Shown one piece after another: positions 1-7,097 of a DNA stretch of 10,099 nt (positions are counted from its first letter, which is position 1; the number at the start of each line of letters is the position of its first letter). The position numbers and the translations under genes were made by a program. The stretch is from Chloroflexota bacterium (GTDB lineage Bacteria > Chloroflexota > Dehalococcoidia > Lucifugimonadales > Australimonadaceae). Below the pieces are notes generated by a model. That model was not told where the DNA came from and ran no database searches. It worked only from the letters and a program-made list of their open reading frames with translations. The stretch is taken from NCBI GenBank assembly GCA_022574265.1, contig JACZSI010000057.1, positions 1 to 10,099 on the forward strand, written 5' to 3'.

Positions 1-126
1 CGCGCGCCCTCGAAGCCACTCGACGAGGGTTCGATCGAGCGCCACGTGCGCGAGGCGCTCCGGGGCTTCTTCCAGGAGCAGACCGGCCGGCGCCCGATGA
101 TCGTGCCGCTGCCCATCGAGATGTAG
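1..126 (+). CDS. rnj: Ribonuclease J, C-terminal end (partial)
   Basis: Frame 1 is open from the window edge to the TAG at 124-126 and gives 41 residues ending in RRPMIVPLPIEM. RNase J proteins typically end with a short helix followed by a motif of the form (T/R)RRPM-(hydrophobic)-P-(hydrophobic)-x-E, and the preceding VREALRGFFQEQTGRRP fits that tail. RNase J is a metallo-beta-lactamase-fold 5'-3' exonuclease and endonuclease of mRNA decay and rRNA maturation. Its catalytic part lies outside the window. A following ftsK on the same strand supports the call, since RNase J and FtsK genes lie near each other in several bacterial groups. The identification rests on a short tail only. Confidence 0.75.
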   Translation, partial: RAPSKPLDEGSIERHVREALRGFFQEQTGRRPMIVPLPIEM

Positions 127-132
127 CCGCGC

Positions 133-163
133 GCGGTTCGGCCCCGAACCGCACTGCCTTTTG
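133..163 (+). terminator. Probable intrinsic terminator after rnj
   Basis: GCGGTTCG (133-140) and CGAACCGC (145-152) form a perfect 8-bp stem with the 4-nt loop GCCC. It begins 6 nt after the RNase J stop codon and is followed by ACTGCCTTTT, a weak T-tract that starts 7 nt beyond the stem. The position between two co-directional genes, with promoter-like sequence downstream, suits a terminator. The poor T-run means it may be leaky. Confidence 0.55.
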
Positions 164-176
164 GCCCCCCGTGCGC

Positions 177-182
177 TATCGT
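177..182 (+). promoter_or_regulatory. Candidate -10 element for ftsK (near-leaderless start)
   Basis: TATCGT at 177-182 lies exactly 10 nt before the ftsK ATG, and there is no Shine-Dalgarno in the 30 nt before that ATG. A transcription start about 7 nt after the -10 would fall within a few bases of the start codon, giving a leaderless or nearly leaderless mRNA. No good -35 hexamer is visible. The same TATCGT-N10-ATG arrangement occurs in front of uvrB, which is the main support. Confidence 0.4.
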
Positions 183-192
183 TAGTCGTGCC

Positions 193-2451
193 ATGAGACG
201 ACTCCTGCCCAGCCGCTTCCTCATCCTCGCGCTCCTCGTGGGCGCCGGGGCCGTGGCGCTCGTCGTGCGGTTCCAGCCCGCGTGGGCGATCGACCCGCTG
301 CGGACGGCCGCCGAGCGCGTCCTGACGGAGCTCGGTGTCGGCGTCGTGCCCATCGCGCTGTGGGGGCTCTGGGTCGCCTACCTGCTCATCTACCGCACGC
401 TCGCCCTGTTCCGGCGGTGGCGGTGGGTCCTCGGCAGCGCCGCCGTCATCGCCGCGCTCCAAGGCACGCTCGGCTATGTCGAGGCCGGCCTGCCGCTCGT
501 CGGCACGGTGAGCCTGGGCGGCGACGCGGGGGCGGCGGTGCAGGGCGAGAACACGGCGCTCGGCTACCTGCGCACCGCAGGCCTCTGGGCGGCCGGCGTC
601 TCGCTGCTCGCACCGTCGCTCGTGCGGCGCGTCCTCGGCCGCACGGCGCGCGGCTCGGTCCAGGCGTACCGGCGCGCGCCCGTGCACCGCGGGATCGGCT
701 GGACGCTGGGGCTGGCGGTCCGTCAGGCTGCGGCGCCGCTGCGGAGAGCGCGCGAGCGGCGGCGCGGCACGAAGCTCGCTCGCGAGCTCGGGAGCTTCTT
801 GGACGCGAACCCGGCCCCGCCGCCGGAGCAGCCCGACGCCGCGCCTGAGGCTCCACCCGAGGCGCCTCCGGCCGAGGACGAGGTCACGGCCGCGACGCCC
901 GAGCCGGAGGCGCCCGTCAAGGCACCGCCGCGGGCACGGGCGGCGAAGAGCGGCGAGCGCTGGACGCTGCCCGCCCTCGACCTGCTGGCGCCCGGCGCGC
1001 CCGCATCCGCCGTCACCGAGGAGCACGAGGCGACCGCGCGCCTCATCGAGTCGGCGCTGGCCGAGCACAGCGTGGAGGTCCGAGTCGCGGAGATCCGGCC
1101 CGGGCCAACGGTCACGATGTTCGGCCTCGTGCCGGGCTGGCAGCGCCGGCGGCGCCCAGCCGGACGCAACCGCGGCGACGATGGCGGCAGCGACGCCGAG
1201 GAGATCGGCAACCGCGTGCGCGTCGACGCGATCATCGCGCGGGAGAAGGACCTGGCGCTGGCGCTCGCCGCGCCGAGCCTGCGCATCCAGGCGCCGGTCC
1301 CCGGCGAGTCGGTCGTCGGCATCGAGGTCCCCAACCGCAGCTCGTCGACCGTGGCGATCCGCGCCGTGATGGAGTCGCCCGCGTACCGCAGCCTGGCCGA
1401 GCGCGACGGTCTGCCCGTCGCGCTCGGGCTCGCGTCGGCGGGAGAGCCGGTCGTCGTCGACCTGGTGGACATGCCGCACCTGCTCATCGCCGGCGCCACC
1501 GGCAGTGGGAAGAGCGTGTGCATCAGCAGCATCATCGCCTCGCTCATCACCCACCGGGGGCCGTCCGACCTCCGGCTGATGCTGGTCGACCCCAAGCGCG
1601 TCGAGCTGACCCCTTTCAACGGCATCCCGCACCTGGTCACGCCGGTGGTGGTCGAGCCCGACCGCGTCGTGCGGCTGCTCCGCGGTGCGATCCAGGAGAT
1701 GCTGCGGCGCTACCGGCTGCTCGAGGACGCGGGCGTCCGGAACATCCAGTCGTACAACCGCAGCCCGAAGGCGGCGGAGCACCTGCCGTACTTCGTGATC
1801 TGCATCGACGAGCTCGCGGACCTGATGATGACCTCGGCCTTCGACGTGGAGCAGGTGCTGTGCCGCCTCGCGCAGCTAGGCCGCGCGATCGGCATCCACC
1901 TGGTCGTGGCGACGCAGCGCCCTTCCGTGGACGTGGTCACGGGGCTCATCAAAGCGAACTTCCCGAGCCGCATCGCGTTCGCCGTGGCCTCGCAGGTCGA
2001 CTCGCGCACGATCCTCGATACCGTTGGCGCCGACCGGCTGCTGGGCCGCGGCGACATGCTGTTCCTCTCCTCCGACGCCCCCAAGCCGCGCCGCGTGCAG
2101 GGGGCGTTCGTCTCCGACGAGGAGACGGAGCGGCTGACGGACCACTGGCGGACGCACAAGCCGATCGAGGTCCAGGACATGCCGCTCGAGGAGCTGGCGA
2201 TAGCGGCGGAGGTCGTGCAGGCGGAGGCGCAGAGCAACGAGCCGTTGGACGAGACCGACTCGCTGTACGACCGCGCGCTCCAGCTCGCGAGAACGAACGG
2301 GCAGATCTCGACGTCGCTGCTCCAGCGTCGGTTGCGGATCGGCTACCCGCGCGCGGCGAGGCTCATGGACCAGCTGCAAGACGAGGGCATCGTGGCGTCG
2401 AGCGCGGAGCCCGGCAAGCCGCGGGAGGTCCTGCAGCGGCCGTCGGGGTGA
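193..2451 (+). CDS. ftsK: DNA translocase FtsK/SpoIIIE
   Basis: This 752-residue protein is a membrane-anchored, ATP-driven double-stranded DNA pump that clears chromosomal DNA from the division septum. Four hydrophobic segments lie near residues 8-26, 50-70, 78-98 and 124-146. An Ala/Pro/Glu-rich linker follows (about 205-255), then the alpha domain and the RecA-like motor. The motor shows Walker A GATGSGKSV (434-442, Lys440), the LMLVDPKRVELTPFNGIPHL block, Walker B VICIDELAD (535-543) and ATQRPSVD (573-580). A winged-helix gamma domain (about 689-745, with GYPRAARLMDQLQDEG) should read the polar guide sequences. Its length matches the compact SpoIIIE/FtsK type rather than the 1,300-residue E. 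coli form. About 25 charged residues (317-341, RRRRPAGRNRGDDGG region) are inserted in the alpha domain where family members usually run straight through. The ATG at 193 is the first in frame and sits directly before the first membrane segment, with no Shine-Dalgarno. It converges on the Mrp-like gene, leaving 10 bp between stop codons. Confidence 0.95.
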   Translation: MRRLLPSRFLILALLVGAGAVALVVRFQPAWAIDPLRTAAERVLTELGVGVVPIALWGLWVAYLLIYRTLALFRRWRWVLGSAAVIAALQGTLGYVEAGLPLVGTVSLGGDAGAAVQGENTALGYLRTAGLWAAGVSLLAPSLVRRVLGRTARGSVQAYRRAPVHRGIGWTLGLAVRQAAAPLRRARERRRGTKLARELGSFLDANPAPPPEQPDAAPEAPPEAPPAEDEVTAATPEPEAPVKAPPRARAAKSGERWTLPALDLLAPGAPASAVTEEHEATARLIESALAEHSVEVRVAEIRPGPTVTMFGLVPGWQRRRRPAGRNRGDDGGSDAEEIGNRVRVDAIIAREKDLALALAAPSLRIQAPVPGESVVGIEVPNRSSSTVAIRAVMESPAYRSLAERDGLPVALGLASAGEPVVVDLVDMPHLLIAGATGSGKSVCISSIIASLITHRGPSDLRLMLVDPKRVELTPFNGIPHLVTPVVVEPDRVVRLLRGAIQEMLRRYRLLEDAGVRNIQSYNRSPKAAEHLPYFVICIDELADLMMTSAFDVEQVLCRLAQLGRAIGIHLVVATQRPSVDVVTGLIKANFPSRIAFAVASQVDSRTILDTVGADRLLGRGDMLFLSSDAPKPRRVQGAFVSDEETERLTDHWRTHKPIEVQDMPLEELAIAAEVVQAEAQSNEPLDETDSLYDRALQLARTNGQISTSLLQRRLRIGYPRAARLMDQLQDEGIVASSAEPGKPREVLQRPSG

Positions 2452-2461
2452 GGCGAGCGGC

Positions 2462-3310
2462 TTACGGCGCGGCTTCGGGCTTGCCTTCGGCCGACTCTTC
2501 GGCCGCGGCTTCGAGCTCCGCGAGCCGGGGCTCGGCGACCGCCCAGATGGCGTCGTACTCGGCTTCGACGTCCGCGCTGGCGAGCACGGTCGGGCGCGAG
2601 TTGTCGCGGTAGTCGGGGCGCAGCGCGATGAAGCCGAGGAAGGGGAGGTCAAGCTCTTCGGCGAGTCCGGGGCCGGCGCCGCTGCCGAAGACATCGCCCG
2701 TGTAGTTCTCCACGATCCCCAGGACCTCGACGTTCATCTTTCTGATCATGTTGATGGAGCGCTTGGCATCGAGCGCCGCGAGGCTCTGTGGGGTCGTGAT
2801 GACGATGAAGCCGTCCATGGTGAGCACCTGCATGATCGTCAGCGGCGAGTCGGACGTCCCCGGCGGCATGTCCACGACGAGGTAGTCGAGATCGCCCCAG
2901 TCGGTCATCTGCAGGAACTGGTTGATGGAGTTGTGGATCATCGGGCCGCGCATGATGATCGCCTCGTCCGACTTCTGCTGGAAGAAGGACATGGAGACGA
3001 TCTTCACGCCGAACGTGTCGGCCGGCGTGATGCGGCCGTCGTTCATGGCAGGGCGGGCGTCGCCGCCCATGACCTGCGGGGCGTTCGGCGTGTCGATGTC
3101 CGCATCCAGCAGCCCGACGCTATGGCCGCGCTTGGCCAGGTAGGCGGCGAGGTTCACGGCGACGGTGGTCTTGCCGACGCCGCCCTTGGCGCTGTAGACG
3201 CCGATCTTGGTCTTGATGCGCCCCAGGGAGCGGGTGATGGCGCGGCGCTGCTCCCACGTGCGCTTGATCTGCGTCAGCCGCGCCTGCTTCTGCTGTTCGC
3301 TCATGTTCAC
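2462..3310 (-). CDS. Mrp/NBP35-family P-loop ATPase, cysteine-free
   Basis: The 282-residue product has the deviant Walker A of the MinD/Mrp class, AKGGVGKTT (41-49, with Lys42 and Lys47), a switch region LLDADIDTPNAPQVMGG (68-83) and the Mrp-type Walker B DMPPGTSDSPLT (147-158). It continues with TTPQSLAALDAKRSINMIRK and GIVENYTG (198-205), the usual Mrp order. Mrp/NBP35 proteins bind and pass on [4Fe-4S] clusters through a C-terminal CxxC placed after the GIVENM-like block. Here that stretch reads YTGDVFGSGAG and the whole protein has no cysteine. The usual GPSxPRM is also replaced by TPNAPQVM. The N-terminal 33 residues are charged and helical, with no fused MIP18 domain; that domain is encoded by the gene just upstream, 67 nt away. 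The start is GTG at 3310, with GGGAG about 10 nt before it; an ATG at 3304 is an alternative. A role in Fe-S work is inferred from family and context, and another ParA/MinD-like function is possible. Confidence 0.85.
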   Translation of the reverse strand: MNMSEQQKQARLTQIKRTWEQRRAITRSLGRIKTKIGVYSAKGGVGKTTVAVNLAAYLAKRGHSVGLLDADIDTPNAPQVMGGDARPAMNDGRITPADTFGVKIVSMSFFQQKSDEAIIMRGPMIHNSINQFLQMTDWGDLDYLVVDMPPGTSDSPLTIMQVLTMDGFIVITTPQSLAALDAKRSINMIRKMNVEVLGIVENYTGDVFGSGAGPGLAEELDLPFLGFIALRPDYRDNSRPTVLASADVEAEYDAIWAVAEPRLAELEAAAEESAEGKPEAAP

Positions 3311-3377
3311 GGGGCGCCGTCTCCCTGCAACGGCGTCCGCCGCTGCGAGCTTGTGCGATCGGCCGGGAGCGGGATGT

Positions 3378-3692
3378 CTAGTCGTCGAGACCGAGGAGCT
3401 TGCGGCCGTCCTCGGTGATCTTTTCGGGCGACCACGCCGGCTCGAAGGTGATCTCGACGTCGACGTCCTTGACGCCGTCGACTTCGGCGACCGCCCACTC
3501 GGCCTGCTGCGCGATGAAGGGGCCCATGCCGCAGCCCGCGGCGGTCAGCGTCATGTCGACGTGGACGTGGCCGCCATCGTCGATCTCGATGCCGTAGATC
3601 AGCCCAAGGTCGACGATGTTGACCGGGATCTCGGGGTCGAAGACATCCTTGAGCGCTAGCTCGACCTCTTCGACGGTGACGTCTGCTGGCAT
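3378..3692 (-). CDS. MIP18/DUF59-family (SufT-like) Fe-S assembly factor
   Basis: The 104-residue protein has the MIP18 signature: DPEIPVNIVDLGLIY (19-33), a VDMTLTAAGCGMGPFI block (45-60) containing the conserved cysteine (Cys54), and a FEPAWSPEKITEDGRKLLGL tail (83-102). Proteins of this family (SufT, PaaD-like, and the N-terminal domain of many Mrp proteins) help mature iron-sulfur proteins. Cys54 is its only cysteine. The start at 3692 is chosen over the upstream in-frame ATG at 3728 for two reasons. AAGGAG lies 9 nt before 3692, and the ATG at 3728 sits inside the -10 hexamer of a strong promoter and so would not be in the transcript. The gene is followed on the same strand by the Mrp-like ATPase, and the two probably form an operon. 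Confidence 0.88.
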   Translation of the reverse strand: MPADVTVEEVELALKDVFDPEIPVNIVDLGLIYGIEIDDGGHVHVDMTLTAAGCGMGPFIAQQAEWAVAEVDGVKDVDVEITFEPAWSPEKITEDGRKLLGLDD

Positions 3693-3701
3693 GGCCACTC
3701 G

Positions 3702-3707
3702 CTCCTT
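3702..3707 (-). promoter_or_regulatory. Shine-Dalgarno fixing the MIP18 gene start
   Basis: The minus strand reads AAGGAG here, 9 nt before the ATG at 3692. No comparable site precedes the upstream ATG at 3728. Confidence 0.75.
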
Positions 3708-3726
3708 ACTGGTTGTCTCCGTGGTC

Positions 3727-3756
3727 ATTCTAGGGAAAATCGACCTATCAAGTCAA
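3727..3756 (-). promoter_or_regulatory. Sigma-70-type promoter for the MIP18–Mrp pair
   Basis: On the minus strand TTGACT (3756-3751) and TAGAAT (3732-3727) each match the consensus at 5 of 6 positions, with an 18-nt spacer that is locally AT-rich for this genome. The predicted transcription start is near 3720, giving an untranslated leader of about 28 nt that carries AAGGAG. The -35 begins 2 nt after the stop codon of the preceding lipoprotein gene (3759-3761), so the pair can be transcribed independently of uvrB. It is the clearest promoter in the window. Confidence 0.7.
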
Positions 3757-3758
3757 CA

Positions 3759-4754
3759 TTAGGAGCGGGCCTCCTGGCTCCGCACCACGGCCAGCACGAG
3801 CGCCTCCACTTCCGCCCTCGTCGGCGCGGCCGCGAGGTAGATGGACGAGCCGTACGCCTTGACCATCAGGTGCACATCGCCATCGACGACGCGGTAGAGC
3901 GCGGTCGTGCCGCCGACCTCCGTCTCTTCGAGGTTGGCCCGCTCGGCGAACTGGTCGAACAGGAAGCCCACGACGAACCCCGGGTAGCCCGCCTGCGCGA
4001 CGCCCAGGACGCCGATGCCGGACCCGCGCAGCGCCTCCCGGTTCAGCTGCTCCGGCAGGCGCGATGGGTCGGCGGCGTAGACGCCGAACACGATGACGTC
4101 GGCCCGGATGAGCGCGAGCGCGCTGGCGAGCCCCGGCAGGCTGAAGCCGATGGCCTCGAGCGTCGCGTCCAGCAGGTCGGGCGCGTTGCGCGCGAACCCG
4201 ACCGCGACGGACCGTCCCGGCGCGTCCTCGGGCAGGAGGCGGATCGCCTCCCACACGTCCGGGTAGCGCTCCTCGATCGTGACCCGGCTGCCCGCGGCCC
4301 ACGCCTCCCGGATGGTGTCGCCCCACGGCCCCTCCGAGTGGCCGAAGGCGACTACCGGCCCGTCCGCCTGCACCCAGCGTGCGGCGTCGGCGCTGGCGAC
4401 CGAGAGCGCTGCCTCGGCGACGATCCGGGCCGTCGCTTCGTCGACGAGCTCCGCGCGCGCCGCGAAGTCGCGGTCCGGATCGTCGACGACGACCTCGATG
4501 CTGACCACGCCCGCGCCGGCCACCAGGTCAGTCGCACCGAACGCGCCGAGCGGGACGCGGGCCGGCTCCCCGGCGTTCACGTAGACGTATGCGTTCGCGT
4601 CCACGCGGGGCATGTCGTGGGCCGCGAACCCGGCGGGCAGGACGGGCTCGCCGGCCTTCGCGCCGACCGCGCACCCGGCGAGCGCGACGACGCCGAGCGC
4701 GAGGACGAGGCCGGCCAAGCCGCGCCTACCGGCGCCGGCGCCTTCGCCCGCCAT
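3759..4754 (-). CDS. Predicted secreted lipoprotein of unknown function
   Basis: From the ATG at 4754 the product has 331 residues. The N-terminus is a lipoprotein signal peptide: two arginines (10-11), a hydrophobic core (13-26) and the lipobox LAGC with Cys28 as the likely lipidated residue. The mature part is a soluble alpha/beta-looking protein without further membrane segments or a motif I recognise. It has alternating hydrophobic strands (VVSIEVVVDDPD, DVIVFGVYA, DVHLMVKAYGSSIYLAAA) near both ends. The start is set by AAAGGAG 6 nt upstream and by the signal peptide; longer in-frame extensions only translate uvrB in another frame. The first 29 nt overlap the 3' end of uvrB, which implies co-transcription with it. 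A sensor, binding or envelope-maintenance role cannot be chosen from the sequence. Confidence 0.8.
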   Translation of the reverse strand: MAGEGAGAGRRGLAGLVLALGVVALAGCAVGAKAGEPVLPAGFAAHDMPRVDANAYVYVNAGEPARVPLGAFGATDLVAGAGVVSIEVVVDDPDRDFAARAELVDEATARIVAEAALSVASADAARWVQADGPVVAFGHSEGPWGDTIREAWAAGSRVTIEERYPDVWEAIRLLPEDAPGRSVAVGFARNAPDLLDATLEAIGFSLPGLASALALIRADVIVFGVYAADPSRLPEQLNREALRGSGIGVLGVAQAGYPGFVVGFLFDQFAERANLEETEVGGTTALYRVVDGDVHLMVKAYGSSIYLAAAPTRAEVEALVLAVVRSQEARS

Positions 4755-6846
4755 AGGGCGCTCCTTTCGTTCGGGTCGATCTGGCCGGCCCTGGACCGGG
4801 ATCGTCCGCGGGCTCGGCGTGGAGGCCACGGTCGACGACCTCCTGGGCGACGAGCAGCCTTTTGAGGTCCACCATCTCGTCGCGCAGCATGGCGGCCTTC
4901 TCGAACTCAAGCTGCTTCGCCGCGCCCTTCATCTGCGAATCGAGCTCCTTGATCACGCGGGCGAGCTCGTCCTTCGGCATCCCGGCGCGGACCTCGTAGG
5001 AGGCGCGGGGCTCGGCGACCTGCCGCAGACCCGCGGTGATGTCGCGCACCTCCTTCACGATGCCCTGCGGCGTGATGCCGTGGTCCTTGTTCCACGCCTC
5101 CTGGAGCGCCCGGCGGCGGTCCGTCTCGCCGATCGCCTGGCGCATCGAGTCGGTCTCGCGGTCGGCGTACATGATGACGTGGCCGTCGATGTGACGCGCG
5201 GCGCGGCCGGTGGTCTGGATCAGCGACGGCGCCGAGCGCAGGTAGCCCTCCTTGTCGGCGTCGAGCACGGCGACGAGGCTGACCTCCGGCAGGTCGAGGC
5301 CCTCGCGGAGCAGGTTGATGCCGACGACCACGTCGTAGACGCCGAGGCGCAGGTCGCGCAGGATCTCGGTCCGCGTCAGCGTGTCGATCTCCGAGTGGAG
5401 GTAGTGGACCTTGACGTTGGCCTCGGCGAGGTAGTCGGTGAGCTCCTCGGCCATGCGCTTGGTGAGCGTCGTCACCAGCGCACGCTCGCCGCGCGCCACG
5501 CGCTTCCCGATCTGCTCGAGCAGGTCGTCGATCTGGCCCTTGGTCGGCTTGACCTCGATGGTGGGATCGAGCAGGCCGGTCGGGCGGATCACCTGCTCGA
5601 CGATCTGCGAGCTGTGCTCCAGCTCGTAGGCGGCGGGCGTGGCGGAGACGTAGATCGCCTGGTTCACGCGCCCCTCGAACTCCTCGAAGTTCAGCGGGCG
5701 GTTGTCGCGCGCCGACGGCAGGCGGAAGCCGAAGTCGATGAGCGAGTCCTTGCGCGCCATCTCGCCCTTGAACATGCCGTGGAGCTGCGGGATGGTCAGG
5801 TGCGACTCGTCGATCAGCAGCAGGAAGTCGTCCGGGAAGTAGTCCATGAGCGTCCACGGCGAGCTGCCCCGGGGACGGCGGCCCAGCGGCTGCGAGTAGT
5901 TCTCGACCCCCGCGCAGGAGCCGGTCTCGCGCAGCATCTCCAGGTCGTACCGCGTCCGGTGCTCGATGCGCTGCGCCTCCAGCAGCTTGTCGTGCTGCTT
6001 GAACCAGTCGATGCGCTCCTCCAGCTCGCGCTCGATGTCGTCCAGCGCCTCGCCGAGGTGCTCCTTCGAGGTCACGAAGTGCTTCGCCGGGTAGATGTCG
6101 ATGGAGTCGCGCTCGGCGAGCAGCTCGCCGGTCAGCGGGTCGATCTCGACGATGCGGTCGACGTCGTCGCCGAAGAACTCGATGCGCACCGCCACGTCCT
6201 CGTACGACGGCATGATCTCCATCGTGTCGCCGCGGACCCGGAAGCGGGCGCGGGAGACGTCGTAGTCGTTGCGCTCGTACTGCATCTCGATGAGGCGCCG
6301 CGCCAGCCGCTGCTTGTTCGTGCGCTCGCCCTTCCTGATCGTCTCGACGAAGGAGAAGTACTCCTCGGGCGAGCCGAGGCCGTAGATGCAGGAGACCGAC
6401 GCCACGATGAGCACGTCGCGGCGCGTCATGAGCGCGCGCGTGGCCGCGTGGCGCAGCTTGTCGATCTCCTCGTTGATGTCCGACTCTTTCTCGATGTAGG
6501 TGTCGGTCCTCGCGACGTACGCCTCGGGCTGGTAGTAGTCGTAGTAGGAGACGAAGTACTCGACCGCGTTGTCGGGGAGGAAGTCCCTGAACTCCTGGGC
6601 GAGCTGCGCCGCGAGCGTCTTGTTGGGGGCGATGAGCAGCGTGGGCTTCTGCACGCCCTCCACGACCTTGGCCATGGTGTAGGTCTTGCCGGAGCCGGTG
6701 ACGCCCTTGAGCGTCTGGTGCTTCATGCCGCGGAGCGCGCCTTCGATGAGGCGGCCGACCGCCTGGGGCTGGTCGCCGCGCATCTCGAAGTCGGCGACGA
6801 CCTTGAAGGGCGTGCTCGCGTCGGTTTTGCGCTGGAGGGTTGCCAT
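4726..6846 (-). CDS. uvrB: Excinuclease ABC subunit UvrB
   Basis: This 706-residue protein is the damage-verifying helicase-like subunit of nucleotide excision repair. It is loaded by UvrA, clamps one strand at the lesion and recruits UvrC. Visible in order are Walker A GVTGSGKT (48-55), the beta-hairpin YDYYQPEAYVARTDTYIEKE (102-121) that wedges between strands, and VASVSCIYGLGSPEEYF (148-164). The DEAD-like box IDESH (345-349), NLLREGLDLPEV (511-522) and motif VI QTTGRAAR (544-551) follow. A C-terminal UVR domain (about 623-658) binds UvrC. All expected motifs are intact. After the UVR domain comes a non-conserved tail of about 40 residues ending in GGRRRRRR, which overlaps the start of the lipoprotein gene. 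The ATG at 6846 matches the usual UvrB N-terminus and has no Shine-Dalgarno, but has TATCGT 10 nt upstream. A 684-bp gap without genes precedes it. No obvious LexA box was seen near the start. Confidence 0.97.
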   Translation of the reverse strand: MATLQRKTDASTPFKVVADFEMRGDQPQAVGRLIEGALRGMKHQTLKGVTGSGKTYTMAKVVEGVQKPTLLIAPNKTLAAQLAQEFRDFLPDNAVEYFVSYYDYYQPEAYVARTDTYIEKESDINEEIDKLRHAATRALMTRRDVLIVASVSCIYGLGSPEEYFSFVETIRKGERTNKQRLARRLIEMQYERNDYDVSRARFRVRGDTMEIMPSYEDVAVRIEFFGDDVDRIVEIDPLTGELLAERDSIDIYPAKHFVTSKEHLGEALDDIERELEERIDWFKQHDKLLEAQRIEHRTRYDLEMLRETGSCAGVENYSQPLGRRPRGSSPWTLMDYFPDDFLLLIDESHLTIPQLHGMFKGEMARKDSLIDFGFRLPSARDNRPLNFEEFEGRVNQAIYVSATPAAYELEHSSQIVEQVIRPTGLLDPTIEVKPTKGQIDDLLEQIGKRVARGERALVTTLTKRMAEELTDYLAEANVKVHYLHSEIDTLTRTEILRDLRLGVYDVVVGINLLREGLDLPEVSLVAVLDADKEGYLRSAPSLIQTTGRAARHIDGHVIMYADRETDSMRQAIGETDRRRALQEAWNKDHGITPQGIVKEVRDITAGLRQVAEPRASYEVRAGMPKDELARVIKELDSQMKGAAKQLEFEKAAMLRDEMVDLKRLLVAQEVVDRGLHAEPADDPGPGPARSTRTKGAPYGGRRRRRR
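4761..4767 (-). promoter_or_regulatory. Shine-Dalgarno of the lipoprotein gene, inside uvrB
   Basis: AAAGGAG on the minus strand lies 6 nt before the ATG at 4754, within the last codons of uvrB. It supports a separate translation start for the lipoprotein. Confidence 0.7.
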
Positions 6847-6856
6847 GTTGCTACTT

Positions 6857-6862
6857 ACGATA
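6857..6862 (-). promoter_or_regulatory. Candidate -10 element for uvrB (near-leaderless start)
   Basis: The minus strand reads TATCGT here, with exactly 10 nt before the uvrB ATG and no Shine-Dalgarno. The element and spacing are the same as at ftsK, and the following bases are also alike (AAGTAG here, TAGTCG at ftsK). The -35 region (AGACCG at a 17-nt spacing) is poor. Confidence 0.4.
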
Positions 6863-6998
6863 CGCTCGTCTTGCTGCCGCGGTCTCAGGACGCGAACGCC
6901 CCGCCTCGCTGCCGGTGCCCCGCTTCCCTTCCGACCATCCCCCCGTCTCCCTCCTGGCCAGAACGGACATCATCGTGATCTCGCACGGCAGCAGACCC

Positions 6999-7027
6999 GC
7001 TCGTGCTGAGCCTGTCGAAGTACGAGC
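6999..7027 (+). repeat. Interspersed REP-like palindrome, copy A
   Basis: GCTCGT (6999-7004) pairs with ACGAGC (7022-7027), extended by three inner pairs (one of them G·T), around the core CTGAGCCTGTCGAAG (7006-7020). The core is nearly repeated in the other two copies in this window. This resembles short palindromes that are scattered in intergenic DNA of several high-GC bacteria, as far as I recall. Confidence 0.7.
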
Positions 7028-7070
7028 AACCGCTCCGCCCTGGGCTGCGGTCTTTGCGGGCAAGCCTCTC

Positions 7071-7097
7071 CTCGCCCTTCGACAAGCTCAGGGTGAG
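7071..7097 (-). repeat. Interspersed REP-like palindrome, copy B
   Basis: On the minus strand the core is CTGAGCTTGTCGAAG, one base different from copy A and in the opposite orientation. CTCGCCCT (7071-7078) pairs with AGGGTGAG (7090-7097) through 8 pairs, one a G·T wobble. Copies A and B face each other across 43 bp, so the two could also fold together as one larger cruciform or hairpin. Confidence 0.7.

Noticed and set aside
2488..2505. CGGCCG-N6-CGGCCG as a terminator between the convergent ftsK and Mrp-like genes
   Set aside because: It lies inside the Mrp-like coding sequence as codons of its acidic tail, is a short direct and inverted GC repeat, and has no T-run on either strand.
3870..4865. 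A 331-codon plus-strand frame opposite the lipoprotein gene
   Set aside because: Its composition is skewed to Arg, Asp and Ala and it lacks a domain or ribosome site. The opposite strand has a clear lipoprotein signal peptide and Shine-Dalgarno.
6847..6900. A LexA/SOS box in front of uvrB
   Set aside because: No spaced palindrome of the known LexA types was seen near the start, and the operator in this lineage is not known to me.
4612..6978. A 788-codon open frame on the plus strand opposite uvrB
   Set aside because: UvrB on the minus strand is certain with all motifs intact. The plus-strand translation is Val/Leu/Arg/Asp-rich with no motif, a typical antisense shadow in high-GC DNA.
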